Assembly (NCBI GenBank): GCA_963850535.1 | Contig: CAWKMC010000020.1 | Span: 201,362 to 265,361 of the forward strand | Source of the DNA: JAMXLO01 sp963850535 | GTDB taxonomy: Bacteria > Pseudomonadota > Alphaproteobacteria > Acetobacterales > Acetobacteraceae | Direction: 5' to 3' | Length of the DNA: 64,000 nt | Notes under the pieces: model-generated | The model's input: the letters and a program-made list of their open reading frames with translations, nothing else | Databases searched by the model: none | Told to the model about the DNA's origin: nothing | Shown here: in pieces, positions 56,162 to 64,000 of the stretch | How positions within the stretch are numbered: position 1 is the stretch's first letter | Layout of the letters: every line of letters begins with the position of its first letter | Translations under genes and position numbers: made by a program

Positions 56162-56868
56162 CGCAGCATGGCCAGCATGGCATCCTGGTTGGGTCGTTCA
56201 GCGACGCGAATGCGCCGCCAGGGGAGCGCCCTTAATGCCATGGCGGTCGGTTGGCTGATAGCCAGCGCCTCGATCGATCGGACAGCGTCGCGCAGACTTG
56301 CTGCCCGCAACAAGCGCACACATTGACGCGCGGTCTCCGCCGAGAACAGCAGCGCAGCGCCCACGCCGCCCGCTTCGATCGCGCCGCGCACATCGTCCGG
56401 CAGCGCCGCGACCGGGACGGCGGCGTAGACGGTGCGGCGGACGACACGGAAGCCGCTCTCGCGCAACGCCGATGCCAGCCCTTGGCCCTGCCCCCGGCCG
56501 GAGACCAACAGGAGCGGCTTTCCGTCCGGATGGCAGCTTTGGACCGTCAGTGCGGCGAGAGCCCGGGCGTCGCCATCGGCACTGCTGACCTGAGCAAACC
56601 CGGCGGCCCGGGCGCCGGCCGCTGTAGCCTCGCCGACCGCCAGCAATGGCAGGTGGCGGTGTGTGTCGGGCAGCAGCGGGATCGCATTGCCACTGGTGAC
56701 CAGGATCGCCTGCACGCGTTCGGCCGGCGGCAGTGACACACCACGGCTCTGTACCCTCAACACTGGCGCCAGGACCGGCTGATAGCCGAGCATTGCCACC
56801 CGCCCCGCGGTCTCACTGGCACCCGGTTCAGGTCGCGTGATCAGAATGCCGCGCGCGCGGTCAGTCAA
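56158..56868 (-). CDS. hemD: Uroporphyrinogen-III synthase
   Basis: HemD cyclises hydroxymethylbilane with ring D inversion. The two-lobed pattern starts GILITRPEPGASETAGRVAM, a conserved first strand, with AILVTSGNAI at mid-protein and LLLVSGRGQGQGLASALRESGF in the other lobe. The last third has AALLFSAETARQCVRLL, matching the family. Sequence conservation is always low for HemD. I chose the TTG at 56868 (MTDRARGILITRP), which overlaps the hemC stop by 8 bases, giving 236 residues. No ATG is available at a sensible place. Confidence 0.88.
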   Translation of the reverse strand: MTDRARGILITRPEPGASETAGRVAMLGYQPVLAPVLRVQSRGVSLPPAERVQAILVTSGNAIPLLPDTHRHLPLLAVGEATAAGARAAGFAQVSSADGDARALAALTVQSCHPDGKPLLLVSGRGQGQGLASALRESGFRVVRRTVYAAVPVAALPDDVRGAIEAGGVGAALLFSAETARQCVRLLRAASLRDAVRSIEALAISQPTAMALRALPWRRIRVAERPNQDAMLAMLR

Positions 56869-57788
56869 AGACGTCGCGGGGGCTATCAGCCCGCAGGCTG
56901 TCGCCGAGTTCGCGGCCGATTCTGTCCGCATCGGCCACGGCACCTTGCAGGCTGCGCTTGAGGACGAAGGATCCGTCGGGGCGTGCGACGAGACCGGTGA
57001 GGTGCAACGCGCCGTCCTGCAGTATCCTTGCGTATCCGCCAATCGGTGTGCGGCAGGAGCCGTCCAGCTGCAGCAGCATGGCCCGTTCCGCGGTGGCGGC
57101 TGCGCGCGCTCGGAGCATCGTCGATGGCGGCGAGCAAGTCGCGCAGCCTGTGGTCGTCCTGTCGCACGGTGATGCCGATGATGCCCTGCCCTGCGGCCGG
57201 CACCATCACCTCCGGGTCGAGCACCAAGTTTGCGCGATCAGTCAGGCCGAGACGCTTCAGTCCGGCAACAGCCAGCAGCGAAGCGACACAGGCCCCGTCC
57301 TTCAGCTTGCCCAGTCGTGTCTGTACGTTACCGCGCAGCGTGGTGATGCGGATGTCGGGGCGCTGGTGCAGCAGCTGCGCCTGTCGACGCACCGAGGAGG
57401 TGCCGACAACGGCTCCCACAGGCAAGCAGGCAAACGGATCTGTAGGATCGATCCTGGCTGGCGGATACGCAAGGATCAGCGCGTCGCGCGCATCCTCCCG
57501 CTCGAGCGTGCATCCGAGCACGATGCCCGGTGGCAGCGTCGTCTCCAGATCCTTGAGGCTGTGAACTGCGAGATCGATGCGCCCCTGGATGAGCGCTTCA
57601 TGGATCTCCTTGGCGAACAGGCCCTTGCCGCCGATCTCGGCGAGGCGGCGATCCTGCACAGCATCGCCCGTGGTGCGGATGATGTGCTCATCCACCCTTT
57701 CCGCATGCACTGCCCTAAGCCGGTCAATGAATGACCGAGCCTGAATCAGCGCGAGCGGCGAGCCTCGAGTGCCAACACGCAACGGCAT
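56861..57788 (-). CDS. hemC: Hydroxymethylbilane synthase (porphobilinogen deaminase, frameshifted)
   Basis: HemC joins four porphobilinogens into hydroxymethylbilane. It shows MPLRVGTRGSPLALIQAR, the substrate Asp/Lys region in RIDLAVHSLKDLETTLP, GTSSVRRQAQLL and TTLRGNVQTRLGKLK. The dipyrromethane cofactor cysteine is in GSCRTPIGGYA, past the shift. One extra base within 57112-57115 separates residues before and after DDAR. Repaired, it is 308 residues, full length. A living cell needs this gene, which argues that the shift is a sequence error. The start is the ATG at 57788, or 57800 for MTAAM. It is divergent from tsaD. Confidence 0.9.
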
Positions 57789-57843
57789 GGCGGCGGTCAT
57801 CGCCGCGTCCTATTACTCTGCGCAGCCGCTGGAAAGAGTGGAT

Positions 57844-58875
57844 ATGCGCCCAGTGCTGGGGATCGAGAGCTCTTGCGACGAGACAGCATCGGCGGTCCTC
57901 GACGGTGAGGGCCGGGTGCTGGCCGAAGCGGTGCTGAGCCAGGAACGCGAGCACGCTCCGTTTGGCGGCGTTGTGCCGGAGATTGCCGCGCGCGCGCATT
58001 TGGCCATCCTGCCAGATCAGGTGCGTCGCCTGATGGCCGGCGCCGGCCTGGAATTCGGCGATCTTGGCGGTGTGGCGGCAAGCGCAGGGCCAGGGCTGAT
58101 CGGCGGCCTGATCGTCGGCAGCCAGTTCGCCAAGGGCATCGCCATTGCGCATGGCCTACCGTTCGTCGCGGTGAACCATCTGGAAGCGCATGCGCTGACC
58201 GCCCGCCTGCCAGGCCTGGTCGAGGGTGGCGTTGCCTTCCCCTACCTTCTGCTGCTGCTCTCGGGTGGCCACTGCCAGTGCGTCGCGGTGGAAGGCGTTG
58301 GCCAGCACGTGCGCCTTGGCAGCACGATGGACGATGCGGTGGGGGAAGCCTTCGACAAGGTGGCCAAGTTGCTCGGACTCGGCTGGCCGGGCGGCCCGGC
58401 GTTGGAGCGGATGGCGGCGGATGGCGACCCAAGGCGCTTTGCCTTTCCACGACCGCTGTTGGGGCGGCCCGGCTGTGACTTCAGTTTCTCCGGGCTGAAG
58501 ACGGCGGTCGCGCACGAGGTGGCGCGGCAGGGTGCAGGTGCTCTGCCGGTGCAGGTGGCAGCCGACATTGCTGCCAGCTTTCAGTGTGCCGTGGCGGATG
58601 TGCTGGCAGACCGCGCGACGCATGCCATGGCGATGATGCGCGACCGAGCGCCAGACGCGCATGTTTTGGTGGTGGCGGGCGGCGTGGCGGCCAATGCCGC
58701 GATCCGGGCGGCGCTGGCCGCTGTCGCCGACCAGAATGGCTTCGAGCTGGTCGCACCACCGGTCCGGCTGTGCACCGATAACGCGGTGATGGTGGCCTGG
58801 ACCGGCATCGAGCGGCTCCGGCTTGGCTTGGCGGACGGACTGGACGTCGCGCCGCGGCCGAGATGGCCGCTGTGA
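57844..58875 (+). CDS. tsaD: tRNA N6-threonylcarbamoyladenosine transferase subunit TsaD
   Basis: TsaD makes t6A37 in ANN-decoding tRNAs with TsaB, TsaC and TsaE. It begins MRPVLGIESSCDETASAV, carries the metal-binding His pair in VNHLEAHAL and the LLLLLSGGHCQ segment, and ends with RLCTDNAVMVAW, all family marks. It has 343 residues. I set the ATG at 57844 because GGAAAGAG precedes it and upstream residues are not conserved. It is the first gene of the tsaD-rlmJ-gpsA-murJ run, and divergent from hemC with 55 bp between starts. Confidence 0.96.
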   Translation: MRPVLGIESSCDETASAVLDGEGRVLAEAVLSQEREHAPFGGVVPEIAARAHLAILPDQVRRLMAGAGLEFGDLGGVAASAGPGLIGGLIVGSQFAKGIAIAHGLPFVAVNHLEAHALTARLPGLVEGGVAFPYLLLLLSGGHCQCVAVEGVGQHVRLGSTMDDAVGEAFDKVAKLLGLGWPGGPALERMAADGDPRRFAFPRPLLGRPGCDFSFSGLKTAVAHEVARQGAGALPVQVAADIAASFQCAVADVLADRATHAMAMMRDRAPDAHVLVVAGGVAANAAIRAALAAVADQNGFELVAPPVRLCTDNAVMVAWTGIERLRLGLADGLDVAPRPRWPL

Positions 58876-59690
58876 ACTATCGCCACGCCTACCACGCCGG
58901 AAACTTTGGCGACTGTCTCAAACATGCGGTGCTGGTCTGGTTGTTCCACGCCATGCAACGCAAGCCCGGGCCGTTGTTCGTCTTGGACACCCATGCTGGC
59001 GCCGGTCGCTATCGACTGAACGAAGGGCCGGCCGCACGCACCGGCGAGTGGCGGCACGGCATCGGCCGGCTGCTCGACGATCCGCCCCCGGTGCTTGCCG
59101 GGTATGTCGAACTGGTCCAGGCGCTTGGTCTTTATCCTGGCTCACCTGCCATCGCGCGCGCCCTCATGCGCGCCGATGACAGACTGGCGTGCTGCGAGCG
59201 ACATCCGGAGGACGCAGCCGCGCTCCGCAAGCTTTTCCATGATGACCGACAGGTTGGCGTGCACTTTCGGGACGGTTGGGAGGCACTCGGCGCGCTGCTG
59301 CCGCCACAGGAGAAACGCGGGCTGGTGCTGATCGATCCGCCTTTCGAGGATCCGCAGGAATTCGCCGTATTGGCGCGCGGTTTGGCAATCGGTTGGCGAC
59401 GCTTCCGCACCGGCGTGTTCGCCGCCTGGTATCCGATCAAGCAGCGTGCACCGGTGCGGCAATTGATGACGGACGTGCGCGATGGCGGCATCCGCGATGC
59501 AGTCACGGTCGAGCTTGTGTTGCGCGAGCCCGTCGATCCCGGTCGACTCAATGGCTGCGGTATGCTGCTGGTCAACCCACCGTATCGCTTTGAGGCGGAA
59601 CTGGGACCGATACTGGCCGCGTTGCTCGATCGCCTCGGCAATCGCGAGCCGGGCGAGGCTGCCGAGATCAGACGGATTGCCGATGAGTAG
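58863..59690 (+). CDS. rlmJ: 23S rRNA (adenine(2030)-N6)-methyltransferase
   Basis: RlmJ methylates A2030 of 23S rRNA with SAM. It starts MAAVNYRHAYHAGNFGDCLKHAVL, has the FVLDTHAGAGRY SAM motif and the catalytic LVLIDPPFEDP (DPPF type). It closes with LVNPPYRFEAELGPIL. At 275 residues it matches the family. It overlaps tsaD by 13 bases and gpsA by 8, so it is part of a tightly coupled operon. Confidence 0.95.
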   Translation: MAAVNYRHAYHAGNFGDCLKHAVLVWLFHAMQRKPGPLFVLDTHAGAGRYRLNEGPAARTGEWRHGIGRLLDDPPPVLAGYVELVQALGLYPGSPAIARALMRADDRLACCERHPEDAAALRKLFHDDRQVGVHFRDGWEALGALLPPQEKRGLVLIDPPFEDPQEFAVLARGLAIGWRRFRTGVFAAWYPIKQRAPVRQLMTDVRDGGIRDAVTVELVLREPVDPGRLNGCGMLLVNPPYRFEAELGPILAALLDRLGNREPGEAAEIRRIADE

Positions 59691-60687
59691 CGTTGCGGTC
59701 ATCGGTGCCGGTGCCTGGGGCACAGCGCTGGCGATACAGGCGGCACGGGCCGGCAACCAGGTGACTTTATGGGCGCGCGATTCGGCACGGGCCGCGTCGA
59801 TCGCAGCGAACCGTAACAACCCCCATCTGCCTGGCGTGCGGCTGCCTGCGGAAATCGTCGTGACCGCGACCGGACCAACCGAGACCGATGCGGTGCTGCT
59901 CGCGGTCCCCATGCAGTTCATTCGTGCGATGTTGCCAAACCTGCCGACCGCGCCACTGGTCATCGGCGCCAAGGGGCTGGAGAGCGGGACGCTTCGACTG
60001 CCGCTGGAGGTCGCCGCCGAAGTGCGGCCTGACCTGTCGGCGGCCGTGCTGACGGGTCCCAACTTCGCTCACGAGGTCGCAGCCGGACTGCCTGCCGCCT
60101 CGGTGATCGCAGCGGTCGATGGCGCGTTGCGTGAAAGAATTGCCGGCATGCTTGGTACCCCCTCATTCAGGCTGTATGGCAACGATGATCCCATCGGCGC
60201 CCAGGTTGGCGGCGCGACGAAGAACGTGATTGCGATCGCTGCCGGCGCGGTGATCGGCGCCGGTTTGGGTGAAAACGCCCGTGCCGCCCTGATCACCCGT
60301 GGCCTTGCAGAACTGTCGCGGCTTGCGGTGGCGCTGGGCGGCCGCGCGGAGACGGTGATGGGCCTGTCGGGACTGGGCGATCTGCTGCTGACCTGCACCG
60401 GCACCGCCAGCCGCAATTACAGCCTGGGCGTGGCGCTTGGGCGTGGCGAGCGCTTGGCGGATGTGCTCGCCGCGCGCAGCAGCGTCACCGAAGGCGTCGC
60501 CACTGCACCGGCGTTGGTGGCTCGCGCTCAAGGCCCCGGGTCGGGGTTCGGGGCGGGCCCCGGATCTGCGTCCGGGGCAGGCGTGGAGATGCCGATCTGT
60601 GCGGCAGTTGCCTCGCTGTTGGCGGGACGCGCCACTCTGGCCCAGGCGATTGCATCGCTGTTGGCGCGCCCACGGCGGGACGAATAG
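59683..60687 (+). CDS. gpsA: Glycerol-3-phosphate dehydrogenase [NAD(P)+]
   Basis: GpsA reduces dihydroxyacetone phosphate to sn-glycerol 3-phosphate for phospholipids. It has the Rossmann start VAVIGAGAWGTALAIQAA, TGPNFAHEVAAGLPAA, the catalytic lysine in GGATKNVIAIAAG and GLSGLGDLLLTCTG. The length is 334 residues. Between LVARA and GVEMPICAAV there is an extra Gly/Ser/Pro-rich stretch (QGPGSGFGAGPGSASGAG) encoded by a palindromic DNA repeat (60557-60578). Other GpsA proteins read straight through this region. The ATG at 59683 overlaps rlmJ. Confidence 0.94.
   Translation: MSSVAVIGAGAWGTALAIQAARAGNQVTLWARDSARAASIAANRNNPHLPGVRLPAEIVVTATGPTETDAVLLAVPMQFIRAMLPNLPTAPLVIGAKGLESGTLRLPLEVAAEVRPDLSAAVLTGPNFAHEVAAGLPAASVIAAVDGALRERIAGMLGTPSFRLYGNDDPIGAQVGGATKNVIAIAAGAVIGAGLGENARAALITRGLAELSRLAVALGGRAETVMGLSGLGDLLLTCTGTASRNYSLGVALGRGERLADVLAARSSVTEGVATAPALVARAQGPGSGFGAGPGSASGAGVEMPICAAVASLLAGRATLAQAIASLLARPRRDE
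60557..60578. repeat. 22-bp palindromic repeat inside gpsA
   Basis: GCCCCGGA (60557-60564) is perfectly inverted as TCCGGGGC (60571-60578) around TCTGCG. It lies in a GC-rich insert of about 50 bases that is in frame and adds about 17 residues to GpsA. It resembles a dispersed REP-like element. Confidence 0.75.
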
Positions 60688-62220
60688 TGCTTCGCGGCAT
60701 GCTGACTGTCGGCGGCTGGACCATGGCGAGCCGCATCCTGGGCTTCGCCCGCGACATGCTGATCGCGGCGATGCTTGGCGCCGGCCCGGTGGCCGATGCG
60801 TTCTTCGTCGCGCTGAAGCTGCCGAACCTGTTTCGCAGGTTGTTTGGTGAGGGCGCATTCAACGCCGCTTTCGTTCCGGCGTTTTCCGGCATGCTCGCCG
60901 CGGAGGGCCGTCCGGCCGCGCGCCAGTTCGCCGAGGAGACTTTCGCGGTGATGGCGTTCTGGCTTGGCACGCTGACCATTGCCGGCGAACTGCTGATGCC
61001 GCACTTGATGGGGGTGCTTGCACCGGGGTTCCGTGCAATCCCGGAAAAATTCGACCTCGCCGTGGCGCTGTCGCGCATTACCTTCCCTTACCTGCTGCTG
61101 ATCTGTCTGGCTGCGTTGGTATCCGGCGTGCTCAACGGGTTGGACCGGTTTACCGCCGCCTCCGCCTCCTACGTGCTGTTCAACATTGTCTCGATCGCCT
61201 GCATGCTGTGGCTGACGCCCTACGTGCCGACGGCAGGACACGCCTTGTCATGGGGCATCACCATCTCCGGCGTCGCCCAGCTTGGCCTTCTGCTATGGGC
61301 GCTGCAGCGCGCCGGCATGGGGCTGCGACTTCCTCGCCCACGCCTGACGCCGGAGATCCGCATTCTGCTGCGACGTATGTTGCCGGGGCTGATCGGTGCC
61401 GGCGTCACTCAGCTCAATCTAGCCGTGGATGTGATCATCGCCAGCCTGCTGCCGGCGGGCACCGTGTCGCTGCTCTATTACGCCGATCGCGTGCAGCAAT
61501 TGCCGCTCGGCGTGATCGGCACTGCGGTTGGCACTGCGCTGCTGCCGCTGTTGTCGCGTCAGGTCCGCGCCGGCGAGGCGGAGGCTTCGCTCGCCACGCT
61601 GAACCGCGCCATCGAGTATGCGCTGTTCCTTACTTTGCCCGCGGCGGTGGCACTGATCATCTGCGCCTGGCCGGTGATGTGGTCGCTGTTCGGCCGCGGC
61701 GCGTTCGACGCGGAAAGCGCCCGGCTGTCGGCACAATCGCTGGCGGCCTATGCGCTTGGGTTGCCGGCCTTCGTTCTGGTGAAGGTGCTGGCGCCAGGGT
61801 TCTTCGCGCGGGGCGATACGGCGACCCCGGTTAAGGTCGGCATCACTGCGGTTGTGCTGAATTTGGCGCTGAATCTGGCCTTCATGGTGCCGCTGCAGCA
61901 CATCGGCCCCGCCCTGGCGACCAGTCTGGCGGCAATCTTCAATGTTGCATGGCTGGCTGTCGTGCTGATACGCCGGGGGCATCTGCAAATCGATGGCCAG
62001 CTTCGTCAGCGCTCAATCCGCGTTATGGGAGCGGCAGCTGCGATGGGGTCGTGCTCGTGGTCACGCAGCACTTGCTGTTCGGCGCCGGTCATAGTGCCAG
62101 CCGACTCCTGGCGTTGACGGCGTTGGTGAGCATCGGCCTGGTCGTTTACGCCGTCGCCGTATTGTTCAGCGGCGCGGCAGACCTCAGTGAATTGCGGCGA
62201 CTTTTGAATCGCCGGCGGAT
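60687..62220 (+). CDS. murJ: Lipid II flippase MurJ (3' end frameshifted, end uncertain)
   Basis: MurJ flips lipid II across the inner membrane for peptidoglycan synthesis. It starts (GTG overlapping the gpsA stop) MLRGMLTVGGWTMASRILGFARDMLIAAML (in parts). It has LPNLFRRLFGEGAFNAAFVPAFS and about 13 hydrophobic segments. The last stretch (VVLVVTQHLLFGAGHSASRL... LSELRRLLNRRR) is in another frame. One missing G in the run at 62043-62046 explains this. No stop fits well after that in the new frame, so a second indel is likely, and the end near 62220 is an estimate. Confidence 0.88.
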
Positions 62221-62235
62221 AAGGACAGTCAATAA

Positions 62236-63306
62236 CTACGCTGCCGCCTTACGGTTCTGCTCCAGCCGGGCATCGACCAGCGCCACCGTCTCATCCAGCA
62301 CGGCATTTCGCATGCCTTTCTGCGCGGCGATGCTCTGCACCAGCCGATCGACGCGCTCGATGTTCGGTGCGCCGGCGAACAGCGCGCGCGCCGCCGACGA
62401 GGGGCGGATCAGCCCGTTGGCCGCCGCAGCGTATTTTTCGAACGGCACCAGGTCGTCGGCGCCGCGCACCGAGCGGCAGGCACAAGCTCGCGCACCCAGT
62501 CGTAGATGCGCGCGATGCCTGCAGGTCGGCGTGCACGGCCTCCTTGATCGATCACCGCCTGCGTCCTTGTGCACGCAGCGATAGTTGCCGGTGAACAGCA
62601 TCGCCCACTTGGCCAGCGGCACGAAGATCGAGTTCGTGCACCTTCAGCTTCACCGGCAGCTCGATCAGCGCGTCGCCGGCATCGAAGCGGACCGCCTCGA
62701 TCTCGCGCTGGAACTGCCGCATGATGTTGGTCGGCGCTTCGGAATCGAAGCGCGCCGCCTTGAAGTTGGTCGGCAGCGTCACCTGCAGCACGTTGATCTT
62801 GTCGTCGGGCGGGCGGAACGCCTGCGGATCGGGGCTGCACAGCGTCAGGCAGCCGGGATCGAAGTTCGCCCACACGCTGGCGTCGGTGAAGCAGTGGTGC
62901 AGTGGTCGGTGTTCAGGCCGGGGATGCGCTTCAGGTACGGCAGCGGCGGCATGTTCATGATCGACATGCAGGGCTTGCGCGACTTCGCCACCGCGTCCAG
63001 CAGTTCGCGCACGCCGGGCGAGCGGTACTGCGGCTCCTGCATCGCCAGCGCGACCAGGTCGTAGTCTGGCGGGGTCGATGCCGTCGGGGCCGGCGGCGGT
63101 AGCTTGCCCGGCAGCTTGCGCGAGTCGATCTCCACCGGCGCCTCGCGGCCCTTGACCGGCATGCGCACGCGGATGCCGTCGGCGTTGAAGGCCTCGGCCT
63201 CGGCGGGCAGGCAGACCAGCGTCACCTCGTGTCCGGCGAACAGCAGCTTGCTCGCCAGCAGCGATCCGTAGGACGCGCCCATGATCAGCACTTTTTGTGT
63301 GGCCAC
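62236..63306 (-). pseudogene. NAD(P)-binding ketopantoate-reductase-like dehydrogenase, several frameshifts
   Basis: The start (GTG at 63306) gives MATQKVLIMGASYGSLLASK, a Rossmann fold with GASYGS in place of GxGxxG, then LLFAGHEVTLVCLP and DYDLVALAMQEPQY. It resembles 2-dehydropantoate reductase or opine-dehydrogenase-like proteins. The rest is spread over at least three frames: WANFDPGCLTLCSPDPQAF, PLAKWAMLFTGNYRCVHKDA, then FEKYAAAANGLIRPSSAARA to the stop at 62236. At least five or six single-base shifts, of both signs, are needed in 700 bp. This may be true decay or a badly called stretch. It is convergent with murJ. Confidence 0.65.
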
Positions 63307-63670
63307 TGAACCTTTACTCCCTAGTGCGGTGGAACGGCGTAGTCCGCCGATCCCCAAGATCACCGTGCTTTGCGCCGGTGCTGCAGGGTATCATACCAGA
63401 GGTGGCGCATGAACGTTACCTGCAGGTTCGTTTGACGGGGGCTTCCGTCTGACCTGTGTGCGTGGCACCGAGTGACGCAGGCGGCGAGTAGCCCATCCAC
63501 GAGGAGTGCGAATGCAAGATGCCCGTGGCCGACCGCGAAAAGAAGCGGGCGCTGCAGTCGGAACATAGCAAACAGCCGAGTTCTCGCAGCCGAACCTGGC
63601 TGGGCTGGTCGGTTCTCACCTTGCGGCTTTCTCCTATGAGCCGCTTGATAGGACCACATCCGGCCGGAGG
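63307..63670. other. Intergenic stretch, nothing supportable
   Basis: In this 364-bp gap, minus-strand frames near 63416-63619 and 63360-63779 exist but are Cys/Arg/Ser rich in the way of shadow frames and have no ribosome site. It should contain the promoter of the dehydrogenase gene. Confidence 0.5.
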
Positions 63671-64000
63671 TTAGGAACTCAGAAGCTCCTTGAGGACGTT
63701 GTCGATGAATTTGACATCGTCGGGATTGACCCCCGGCCCGCCCGCGATATGGCCCCAGATGGACGGAATTGGCCGGCATTCTGCGTTCGGCATGTGGCTT
63801 ACTTCTTGTAAAAACTCGTTGTCCTCAGGCGGGAAATACAGATCGGTCTGGCCCGGCATGACGATCGCCTTGCACTTGATCGCCGAAAGAGCCTTCTCGA
63901 AATTGCCGCTGTAGGTAGGGTTGGCGCTTATGTCGCCGTGCTGCCAGGTCCAGAGCATAGCCAGCAGGTTGTTGGCGTCACGCGGTAGGAACAGTCCTTC
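63671..64000 (-). CDS. Alpha/beta-hydrolase, homoserine-acetyltransferase-like (N-terminus outside window)
   Basis: The frame is open to the right edge. The visible 109 residues are the C-terminal third of an alpha/beta-hydrolase. They contain NLLAMLWTWQHGDISAN, the catalytic Asp in GQTDLYFPPEDN and the catalytic His in IWGHIAGGPGVNPDD, spaced as in the MetX-like family. The nucleophile Ser would lie beyond the edge. These proteins acylate homoserine or hydrolyse esters, but without the N-terminus I cannot choose. It ends LKELLSS. Confidence 0.75.
   Translation of the reverse strand, partial: EGLFLPRDANNLLAMLWTWQHGDISANPTYSGNFEKALSAIKCKAIVMPGQTDLYFPPEDNEFLQEVSHMPNAECRPIPSIWGHIAGGPGVNPDDVKFIDNVLKELLSS

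Noticed and set aside
63416..63619. 67-codon minus-strand frame in the last intergenic gap
   Set aside because: It has a Cys/Ser/Arg-rich shadow-like composition, no ribosome site and no neighbour context.

Overview
The window is a GC-rich chromosomal segment from an alphaproteobacterium. A Rhodospirillales or Acetobacteraceae member is likely, because hemC-hemD-(mitofilin-like)-hemY is transcribed away from tsaD, there are bactofilin and COG4223-type genes, and GC-rich palindromes lie inside genes. That placement is inference; no rRNA or tRNA gene is visible.

Layout. 0-9.1 kb is a catabolic and transport block: the end of an oligopeptide-type ABC ATPase, a secreted metzincin protease, an enolase-superfamily enzyme, a diaminopropionate ammonia-lyase, a molybdenum hydroxylase large subunit, a MoaD-like protein and an amidase. 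9.1-12.2 kb holds small ORFs, a VOC protein, aat and msrQ. 12.2-16.9 kb is a minus-strand operon with an NMT1-type substrate-binding protein, two permeases, an ATPase and a class III CoA-transferase. 17-26.1 kb carries an ABC-F protein with a possible leader ORF, two tandem MetE-like enzymes, a UPF0114/TerB pair opposite a VWA-like gene, a flavin monooxygenase and typA. 27-31 kb has a long hairpin, two DUF1254/DUF1214 proteins and an outer-membrane protein. 31-37 kb holds GFA and VOC proteins, an MFS carrier, a berberine-bridge-type FAD oxidase, and a LysR-HTH/TolB-like/TPR fusion regulator transcribed away from it. 37-45 kb has a peptide-type binding protein, an EmrA/EmrB-like pair, a two-gene membrane cassette, an intact IS630-family element and an OprB porin. 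45.6-49.3 kb is sugar metabolism (PfkB kinase, second enolase-superfamily enzyme, aldo/keto reductase) and a small secreted protein. 49.3-53.8 kb has a GST, an MBOAT/SGNH acylation pair, an EI24 protein and a bactofilin. 53.8-62.2 kb is core: hemY, COG4223, hemD and hemC on minus, and tsaD, rlmJ, gpsA and murJ on plus. The end holds a badly frame-disrupted NAD(P)-dependent dehydrogenase and the end of an alpha/beta hydrolase.

The dominant oddity is a large set of single-base frameshifts, nearly all one extra base. They split at least fourteen otherwise intact genes, including hemC and murJ, which a living cell should need. Uncorrected sequence error is the simplest reading, so these genes are annotated as whole units across the shifts. 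Five of the extra bases fall in one context (CGA read as CGAA). The observations most worth follow-up are the LysR/TolB/TPR fusion with a palindrome just upstream, the leader ORF with a hairpin before the ABC-F gene, the 108-bp foldback at 27.1 kb, and translated palindromic repeats inside a permease gene and gpsA.
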